Shown piece after piece: positions 56,107 through 64,000 of a stretch of DNA of 64,000 bases; within the stretch, counting starts at the first letter, position 1, and each line of letters opens with the position of its first letter. The notes under the pieces are model-generated. The model did no database searches. It was not told the origin of the DNA and saw nothing but the letters and a program-made list of their open reading frames with translations. Both the position numbers and the translations under genes were made by a program. This DNA comes from Panaeolus papilionaceus (taxonomy: Eukaryota > Basidiomycota > Agaricomycetes > Agaricales), in NCBI GenBank assembly GCA_015501605.1, contig JADNRZ010000022.1:682001-746000 (forward strand). Direction: 5' to 3'.

Positions 56107-58893
56107 ATGAAGTCCTTCCTTTCCTTGGTGTCTTTGTCAATTTTATGCTCTACAGCTTTGCTGTCTACCGCAGCACCTCCAACAAGTGACCACTCCCAGA
56201 CCGTCTTTTCTTTCAAACCTGGGTTCCCAGAGGCAGCCAAGGGATGGTTGGACGATGCTAAGCTATCAATTCTGAAGGGCAAGAAGAACCTTGAGAAATG
56301 GATTCATCAGGGAAGGGAATATATCAAGCAAGATAATCTTCTTTGTGAGCTTGTCGTCTTGCTCTAACCAGAGCTATGCTGTGTGCTGATTCAATTCAAA
56401 CCCCTTTCTGATAGATGAGTTTGTGACCCATCCGTTGTTTAACGGATATAACCTTCGTGTTACCGAGCCCAAGCTTTGCGACTCGTCGGTGAAGCAATAC
56501 TCAGGTTATCTGGATATCGACGCCGACAAGCACCTGTTCTTTTGGTTGGTCATTGTGCGACTACGGTAATCAGGCAGTCTGCTGATAACCCCGCATTTAG
56601 GTTCTTCGAGTCCCGAACTGCCCCTGCTAATGCTCCTCTTGTCTTATGGCTCAATGGTGGTCCTGGATGTAGTTCTTCGACCGGTCTTTTATTTGAACTC
56701 GGACCTTGCAATGTCGCCAATGAAGGCAAGAATACCTCCCACAACCCGCACAGCTGGAACAAGAACGCCAACATTATCTTCCTCGACCAACCCATCAACG
56801 TTGGGTACTCGTACGCCGATAACGGGAAAACCGTGTCAACCTCTCCAGTTGCTGGCAAGGATGTCTATGCCTTCCTTGAGCTGTTCTTGAACAGGTTCCC
56901 TGAATACTCCAAGACGCCTTTCCATATCGCTGCGGAGAGCTACGGCGGCACCTATGCACCGAACTTCGCTAGTATCATTCACAAGGCTAACAAAGAACTT
57001 CAATTTGCTCCCAACTCCCAGATCAAGCACATTAACCTAGCCTCTGTTATCCTTGCTAATGGCTTGACGGATCCATATATCCAGATGGGTGCCATCCCAG
57101 ACTACGTCTGTGAAGGTCCTTATCCAGTATATCCTGATCCTCAGGGTCCCCAGTGCCAAGCTCTTCGTAGCAAGGTGCCCACTTGCCAGAGGTTGATTAA
57201 GAGCTGTTACAACAGTGGTTCACGATTCGCATGCGTACCAGCCAATCTTTACTGCAATACCCAATTGTTCGGTCCTCTCATGCGTATGTGGCAACCTTCA
57301 TTTCCTTGTTATTCCAGCTGCCAGTACTTATAATGTCTCCTTTCAGAAACTGGTCTCAACCCATATGATGTCAGACGTAAATGCAATCGTGCTGAGAACG
57401 CGGACGGCCCCCTGTGCTACAAGCAGATGGGATGGATCGAGACATGGATGAATACACCCTCCAACAAGGCAGCCTTGGGTGTTAACCCCGAACTTACATT
57501 CGCTTCTTGCAACACAGATGTTAATCAAGCTTTCACTATGAACGGAGACGGTATGCACAACAGTGCTGCCTTGCTTCCGGAACTTGTCAACTCAGGCATC
57601 CGCCTTCTCGTCTACGCTGGCAACGCAGGTGTGTGCTTCTTGTTCATTTTGAGGGCCGTATCGTCCTTCGAGCTTTCAGCTATGTTGGCCAGCCATTATC
57701 TCTCCGGGAACTGCTCCCGTCTTTCAGAGATCAGTCGTTATTGCTGTCATCGTAATTGATCATTATTTGTTGCATCTTATGCGCCCCGCTCTTTGGTTGT
57801 GTGTGGGTGTGTCTGTTGTCTTACCCCGGTTGCAGTCCCGGATCAACGAAGGACGTGGCTCTCCGAACATGACTGCTCTTTGTTGAAGAAGTTTCTTACC
57901 TATCCCGACGCGATGACATGCAACGTTTTACGATGACAAGAAAGGCTTTCTAGTAGAAGCAGCACTTGTTCTCACTCCTCTTGTTTACTCTTGTTCTCTC
58001 CTAAGCATGTTCACTGACTTTCACCTCTTCTTTGTTCTTTCCTTTGTTCAGACATGATGTGCAATTACTTGGTGCGTCTTATACCGTTTTCTGTAATGCT
58101 GTGCAGTCGCTGATGTATGTTTTTGCTTTCACTTTGTTATTGTTCTCCATAGGGTAACGAGAGGTGGTTGGAGATCCTCGACTCTGACTTCAAGGATGAG
58201 TTCCAGAAAACCAAGTCCACCCCCTGGCTCGTCGGCGAGAAAGTGGCTGGTGAATTCAGGAGCGCTGGTGGACGTGGAGACACTGCAGGAAATGTGACCT
58301 TCGTCAATATTCACGCTGCAGGGTACGTCATCTCCCACAACCATACATTAAACGCGCTACGCGTCGCGGACTTTCTCAACTCATATTAACGCGCCTCTCT
58401 TTACCTAACTAGGCATATGGTCCCATACGATCAACCTGAAGCTGCATTGGTACGTCGATAGACCTCTTTCTATTTGTTCCTATGTCCATGTTGGCACTTG
58501 CTGGACTTTGAGGTCCGCCGACTCCGGTCAATGCCCCATCGGTGCTTCGCGCCTTGCTTGGCTAAGCCCATTCCCCGCGTCTTGGCGGCGGCGGCGTCGT
58601 AAAACGTGCCTTACTGCTTTAGGCCGCCGACGCGATGCTCTGCGCATGACTCCGCAGTCCAGGCCACAGGGAATTCAAACCCAGCTCTTGCCTGCATGTA
58701 TGGGAAATCAGGAAGCCCAACTGGCTTGCTGAACCAACCCCTTTCGTCAGCCTTGCTCATCTGTTCTATTCGCGCTCGGAAGTGCGAAGAATCTGTACTA
58801 ACTTCTCTGCCCTTTTCATAGGATCTTATCACGCGCTGGATCTCGAATGTCCCTTTGCAGGTGGCTCAGACCGCTGCCAAATCGTCGAATTGA
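56107..58893 (+). CDS. Serine carboxypeptidase, carboxypeptidase Y type (S10)
   Basis: Signal peptide (FLSLVSLSILCSTALLSTA) and propeptide, then across introns YEFVTHPLFNGYNLRVTEPK, YSGYLDIDADKHLFFWFFES, LVLWLNGGPGCSSSTGLLFE, DQPINVGYSYA and the nucleophile motif AESYGGTYAP. Next the cysteine-rich lid (GPLCYKQMGWIETWMNTP), the catalytic Asp in YAGNADMMCNYLGNERW (D follows an intron of about 420 bases), and the catalytic His in HAAGHMVPYDQP. A last exon gives DLITRWISNVPLQVAQT and a stop at 58891-58893. The Ser-Asp-His triad is complete. Expected to be a vacuolar or secreted exopeptidase trimming C-terminal residues of peptides. Two introns are unusually long; the last one (about 58453-58820) contains repeat-like DNA. 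Confidence 0.92.
58510..58760 (-). repeat. Possible tRNA-derived short repeat in the last carboxypeptidase intron
   Basis: On the complement, AAGCCAGTTGG (A-box-like) is followed about 35 bases later by GGGTTTGAATTCC (B-box-like, one extra T). This suggests an old tRNA-derived element inserted in the intron. The T-stem does not pair well, so it is not a working tRNA gene. No flanking duplication was found. Confidence 0.25.
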
Positions 58894-60393
58894 TACCATC
58901 GAGGACCGTGCACAATACAACACTATGTGGCGGTTTGACTACGATGCTGTGATAGACGATCGATACCCACTTAGACCTTCTTTTGGGTTTCTTGCTTCCT
59001 ATATTGATCTTCCCGCTTCCTGAAATGCCCTGAATTGGAAACCGCTGCTTTGATATCGCCGTTCCGCAGCTAGTTCTTGCCAAGTTCCAACTTGATTTAT
59101 CACCGAACTATCGATGTTTACTGTTAGAGTTCTCTTGCATATATACACGGATTTTTATATGAGATGGTGCTTTAGATATCTATGTCGGTAACCACGTCTA
59201 AATAAATATCAATTCCAATTCTCGTGTTCTATCGCATGTCAGATAAATTTGGGTTTTTCAGTGGTCCAAGGCCACGGCTTGTGCGTTCCCATTCTAGGGT
59301 TGTGAGCCTCGTGGTGCCCTATTCCGGACGACTTGGGTGTCTCAGCATCCTTTAGGCTAACCCACCTTCTCCCGTTAGGCGCCGCCCTCTTACCCTAGAA
59401 GCGCCTCCCAGGTTTACTTAAGCTAAGACATGTTCCCTATTGTTCGTTGGTTATCCAACACACCAAAAAGCCCGACCATCAGACTGATTGTATTGTCGAT
59501 TGAATTTTAGTGGCAACACGATGGAGATGTTCGATAGAAGTTCAATATCCATTTTTATTGCAAACGGGTACTATGTACTACACTAACGAAGGCGGGCATA
59601 ATGTATGAAAAGGGTAACATAATGGTTTATCGATGATGCGAAAGGATTGCGTAATACAAGGAAACGGGGATAAAATAAAGGTGGAGCAAACGGGATGTAA
59701 ACGGGGAATGAATAGAATACAAGCTACCTACGTAGTGATAAGCTAGAAATACAGCACACGAATGGCAAACTAAATGCTCTCGAAAGGATGGCCGATGCAC
59801 GAGTGGCGGGACTCTGAAATACGTTACGCAATAAGATACACTGAAAACGGAACAAGAAAACGGGCAGGGATGAGTTACGACGAGACTAAAACATAATGAC
59901 GCTACACACTTACAGAGCTCTACGATATAGAAGGGAATTCAAATAAAAATAGACAAAAAAAAAATTGGGGTCGTGATGGGACGAGTTTGGACTCGGAGAC
60001 GCCAGAAGCACGAAGCTTCTCTGAAATGGACGGAATAAGATAAAAACCGAAAATGAAGAAGTAAAAGGACGAAGATCCACTGAAAAAGAATGGATACGTG
60101 GGAAAGGGGATCGAGGAGGAGAACAAAAGAGCGAACAGACAAATAAACAGAGCAAAACGAGGAGAAAACAAACAATCAGGTTTTTTTCCAAATTAAGGGG
60201 AGATTTTTCTGAGTAGGACTATTCCTAGATGAAGCTGAAGACAACAAAGGGAAAAAAGGACGGAGAAGGAGATACCAAACGAACGAAATCGGAAAAGGAA
60301 CGAGAGAGGAGTGATTGTGCTTCGCAGGAGAGCGCCCGATTTGGACGGAGCGCTCGCGAGGGAGGAAAGAGTGTGGGTATCCTGAAATTAGAC
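58894..60393. other. Convergent gap carboxypeptidase / HMG gene
   Basis: 1.5 kb with no convincing gene. From about 59900 to 60390 the plus strand is strikingly purine-rich, so the HMG gene's 3' UTR, if it extends here, would be pyrimidine-rich. Open frames on minus in this tract (59910-60191) are composition artefacts. Confidence 0.4.
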
Positions 60394-61810
60394 TCAGAAA
60401 TTATGATTAAAAAACTCCTCAGCGTCCATCATAAACAATTGGGATTCTGGATTTGGATTTGCGGTCACCTCTGAGGAATTGCCAAGCACATCGACAGCAC
60501 CTGAATCCCCTTGGGTGTGCGAGCCAGTGTTGTCTTCAGTGGAGTATGAATGGATTTGCGACATCCAAATATCGCCATTGGGGAGGTAGTGAGCCGTGCC
60601 GTTTACGGGGCTGAACAGCTGCGACGACGCGATTGGGTTTCCTCCTGTCGTAAACTCTGACAGAAGAGGATTTCCACCGGAGTCGAGACCCGCAGAAATG
60701 GAGGAGAGCGTGACGCAGGTCGAGGAAACATACTGGGTCGGCTGCGGTGCAGCAGGCACCATGCGTTCCCCATTCCAATTAAGGAGGGAGGAATTTGTAG
60801 ACCGGACAACCGGAGGTGCCGGCTGTGGCGTCGATGAGCCAGAGTACGCAGGTGACTGATATGTCGTCGATTCAAAGAGCGGATGGTCGGGGATTCGTGA
60901 CATCGAGGTAAACTGTGAAAAAGAAGTCAGGACGATGTAACATAGGAAATGGAGATAAAATGATGCATACCCTCCGGGAAGACGTAAAAGAAAGCCGATC
61001 AGCTGGGGATTGCGAAGAGACGGCGAGCCATCCCTGACTCGCTGTCGACCGCAGGCGCCTTGTGCTTTGATCGACGTTAGCAAATTCAGGGACAGAGATT
61101 GATCTACGGGCGGCTTTGGTAAGATGCTTTTGACCTGCTTCCAGAGATGGAGTTGTGGAAGAGGAAGTAGAGCCGGCGGTCGATGTAGATCTCGTGACAA
61201 CAACGGCATCAGATTGAGAGGACTCCTGCTTCACTGCTGTCGAAACAGTAGGCTTCACTGGGGATGGACGGGCATTGCGTCTCCTACCCCCCTGGCTCCT
61301 CTTTGGGCGATACCGGTAGTCAGGGTACTTGCGAGCATGCTCGTTCCGCTCGCCATTGGCGCGTTCCTTCCAGTACAAGCGCTCTTCAGGGGAAAGGTGG
61401 TGCCACGCCTCAGCAGCCTGCTTGGACAAGGTCTTCTCCGCCTCGGCGCCTGGAGGGCGTCTGACTCGCTTACCCTCACGCGAGTGTTTCCGCACATAGT
61501 CACATCTGAACAAGATAAACTCGTTGCGGGGACGGGCCACCCATGAAGGGTCATGATGCTTCCCTGAGGTTTCACGTTTTTCGACAACAGGTTCTGCCTC
61601 TACAGAAAGCGCAGATGTGCTCGAGGCTGGAGACGTTGACTCGAAGTTGCCATTGGTAGCTGTGGGAGGTCGCTTGATTGGGTTGAGATTTGAAATGTGG
61701 AAGGTAGGGTTTTCGAACGGAAGGAGCGACTCTGGGGGTGAGATTTGCACGTCGACGAAGTCCTCGTTGTCGGGTGGCAGCCAGCCAAAGATGCGCGAGA
61801 GCAACGGCAT
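60394..61810 (-). CDS. HMG-box transcription factor
   Basis: Two exons join in frame (SSRR to FTSMSRIP) over an intron at about 60913-60983, giving roughly 445 residues. The HMG box lies near residues 90-170: RPRNEFILFRCDYVRK, then LSKQAAEAWHHLSPEERLYW, then ERNEHARKYPDYRYRPKR. This is the sequence-specific (MATA/SOX-like) type with the basic YRYRPKR end. N-terminal and C-terminal regions are Ser/Thr/Pro-rich and probably disordered; the acidic, Phe-rich end (MDAEEFFNHNF) resembles an activation segment. Basidiomycete factors of this type regulate mating and fruiting genes, but no mating-type neighbours (homeodomain pair, pheromone or receptor) are present, so its targets are unknown. Confidence 0.9.
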
Positions 61811-63061
61811 GTCGATGGCGGATGTTGAGGAGACGAAGGTGAAATATGAGGTGAGGGTTAAGGAGAAAAATCAAGCATAGAAGGGGAAAGCATGTACTGG
61901 TAAGCTTTCTATTTAATCATTGCTGTTTCTCGAATGTGAATGACTAGAATGGATATCTCGGAGAAGATCTGAGATGTGCTCCTTACTCATAATGGACCCA
62001 CTTACTTCAATCGGTGATCAATCTCCGTCCGGCACGCCAAGTCTATTTAGCGGCGATTCTTTCCTGTCCGGACAGCATCCATACATCTTCGATGAATGGG
62101 ATGGTGAGCGCTTGTTTGCTCTATCCGTTTTGCCGTACATAAGCAAGTGAGAGGAAACTTTTGTGTCAGGGCTAGGGGAAGAATGTAATGCATGTAAATA
62201 GGTGTAGTGATTCCAACTGGTAAAGCTACAGTGGAATATAATTTGTTAACTCTTATCACCCGTAAATACAGACGTGCATATTTCTCCATAACTCCGCCAC
62301 TGTTATGCATTGTACACAATCCACATTACCTCTGCTGATACCCCTATTTCGGCCTGCTAAGGTAACTCAATGTGAAGCTACTGTACAAATTGTGATATCA
62401 CTGTCGAAGCAATTTAGTGAGGATGCCTAGATAACATGGCCTTCACGGTGACGCTGAGCAATTGAAGCGAATAGGCCGATCGACGACGATCGGGGCGCCG
62501 GCTTCTGAAGCAATCTGTCAACCCGGCGATATGATGGCGCACTGGCAGTGCTAATGGAAGCCCGACGCCTGGGCGAAGCAACTGAGCTTTGAGGTGAAAG
62601 GTAGGATATTTTGTGCGTGCCAGCTTGTGAACGTTAACGTTGGACTACCATGCAGAGTTGAATCATTGCCAGAGTTGAACGTTGAACTTGAAGCTTGTAG
62701 GTTCAAATCCCAGAGTAGTTTGGATTCCAGTGTGGTTTACTTTTGGAATCACATAAGAAACCTGCTTAAAAGATGAACTGTGGATTTCGAGTGAATTATC
62801 AACGTCGACGATGATGCTAACTGTCCCAGTTATTCCTCGAAAATTATGAATGTTGTGGGTTCTGCGCGAAGAAAGAACCACACGAGGACGTCATAAAATA
62901 CCGCTCCGTGCGCGTTGACCACGTTCGGTAGAAGGTAGAGACTAATGCTGAAATCTGGACCACACTTGTTTGTCGGATGACCCTGGAAGTGGTTTAGCCA
63001 GAAGGCCCGTCAAACAGTCCCACGACTTCACAGATGAACGGAGATTGAAATACATCTACTC
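61811..63061. other. Gene-poor region upstream of the HMG gene
   Basis: No gene recognised. GGTTCAAATCCC at 62699-62710 is a good match to a pol III B box, but the stem around it pairs in only three of five positions and no acceptor stem was found, so a tRNA gene is not supported. A decayed tRNA-derived repeat is possible. Confidence 0.35.
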
Positions 63062-63228
63062 AAAATTTGGTTGAGAGTGTGGGTTGTGTCCACCCTACCT
63101 TCACAGGTGTAAATCCTGCATTACACGCCGGCATAAAGGAGGCGATTATATATTGACTGCCTAATGCCACTGGCTCCACAAAAAAACCAAAAAAAAAAAC
63201 CAAAAAAAAATAAATTGGTTGAGAGTTG
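63062..63228 (+). mobile_element. Short A-tailed insertion with flanking direct repeats (SINE-like)
   Basis: TTGGTTGAGAGT is repeated exactly at 63067-63078 and 63215-63226, each preceded by AAA and T's, so about 15 bases match with one difference. Between them lie about 100 bases of unique sequence ending in a 35-base A-rich tail interrupted by CC (63174-63211). This is the structure left by target-primed retroposition: target-site duplication, body, poly-A. GGTGTAAATCC at about 63106-63116 sits in a CAGG/CCTG hairpin and may be a decayed B box, which would make it a tRNA-derived SINE. A processed copy of another small RNA is an alternative. Confidence 0.5.
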
Positions 63229-64000
63229 ATACAGAGTCCTATCCTTGTCGTCTATTTTATATTTTGAAGAGAACTTAGTATGGTGGCTCTCTACATGAAT
63301 CAGGCAGCATGGACTTCCCTTTCATGGGGCGTTAAGAGGCCCTCTTGATTGGTTTTGAGTGGCACAAAGAAGATACACAGCTCAAAACCGCGTCAAAACA
63401 GGGAATATCTCTTTGAATACTAGATAGAGTCTAGCAGAGCAGGCATATTTAGCTGATTATTGAGAATCATTTCTTTGACTAGCCCCTATTCAGTTGACAG
63501 TACTCAATCAAAAATGTTAGTGAGGACAAGGCAAGTGCCTCGCTTCGCTACGGCTACCAGTGAATTGTATGTGGAAATCGACGGACCAAGCAAACGGTAG
63601 AAAAAAAACTGGATTTGCGATAGAATCATTTCAAAATGCAGAATGACAAAAGCAAGTGCATGGATAGGGAAACACGCAAATACATGCAAACGAATTCGCA
63701 GGTAATGCTTAAAGTATAGGTAATCGCATTGAACTGCCTAATTGATGATCGATAGTCGGTCGGTATAGAATAGTCCAAGTATAGTCTCCCTGGCCCTCTT
63801 GTGCTTGAGACAATGCATGACGCTGGCGGCGAACCTAAAACGGAGATAATTTCTTGTGCATCCGAGCCAGGGTGGGGACAATTACCGGTTTGGGACACCT
63901 CTGGAAGAAGCAGCGGCGGGAGCCACCAACAGGTTGCTCGGGTTAGTTCTTGCCAACGACCATCTCACCTTCAAATGACATTCTAATTGCCCACCATTGC
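63229..64000. other. Right edge, no recognised gene
   Basis: Only short open frames without known motifs on both strands. Confidence 0.4.

Noticed and set aside
60394..61810. Mating-type locus around the HMG-box gene
   Set aside because: No homeodomain gene pair, pheromone precursor or STE3-type receptor lies nearby; HMG-box factors of this type are common outside mating loci.
62660..62720. Possible tRNA gene with a perfect B box
   Set aside because: The T-stem pairs in only three of five positions and no acceptor or anticodon stem could be built.

Overview
The window is nuclear DNA of a filamentous basidiomycete, most likely a mushroom-forming Agaricomycete. Genes are dense on both strands and broken by many short GT-AG introns of about 45-70 bases. 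Gene content also fits: cerato-platanins, a fungal F-box protein, a multi-copy P450 array, a carboxypeptidase Y homologue and an HMG-box regulator. Exon models were built by eye from reading frames, splice signals and conserved motifs. I ran no database search, so family names rest on recognised motifs.

Left part (1-16 kb), ordinary single-copy genes: a DUF202 membrane protein (+), a probable small-subunit processome protein of NOL11/Utp8 type (+), two tandem cerato-platanins (-), a LINKIN/ITFG1-type FG-GAP membrane protein (+), a spartin-like senescence-domain protein (-) and an F-box protein (-).

Central part (17-41 kb) is the unusual region. A P450 gene (+) is followed by four tandem copies (+) of a gene family I do not recognise (c1-c4). 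Then comes a stretch holding a large Ser/Thr kinase (-), then two more family copies in the opposite orientation (c5, c6, both -), then P450 genes, also on minus. Copies c3 and c6 match closely through exons, introns and upstream DNA, and c4 pairs with c5. The segments about 23.37-27.11 kb and 37.19-41.27 kb are therefore arms of an inverted duplication around the kinase region. The outer edge of the right arm coincides with the point where a P450 pseudogene is cut off. c5 carries two frameshifts. The family proteins combine two conserved N-terminal blocks, an acidic/Ser region with basic clusters and SUMO-interaction-like hydrophobic cores, and a C-terminal coiled coil. I read this as a fast-evolving, probably nuclear, lineage-restricted family.

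The kinase has complete catalytic motifs. However, about 445 residues of low-complexity sequence sit between the glycine loop and the ATP-anchoring lysine, and a 1.3-kb intron splits the domain further.

Right part (41-56 kb): a truncated P450 followed by five apparently intact P450 genes, all on minus and sharing exon structure, a tandem array of one clade. No terpene synthase, PKS or NRPS core gene lies in the window, so a role in a biosynthetic cluster is not shown. 56-64 kb: a vacuolar-type serine carboxypeptidase (+), an HMG-box factor (-), and a gene-poor end with a short A-tailed insertion flanked by imperfect direct repeats, like a SINE.
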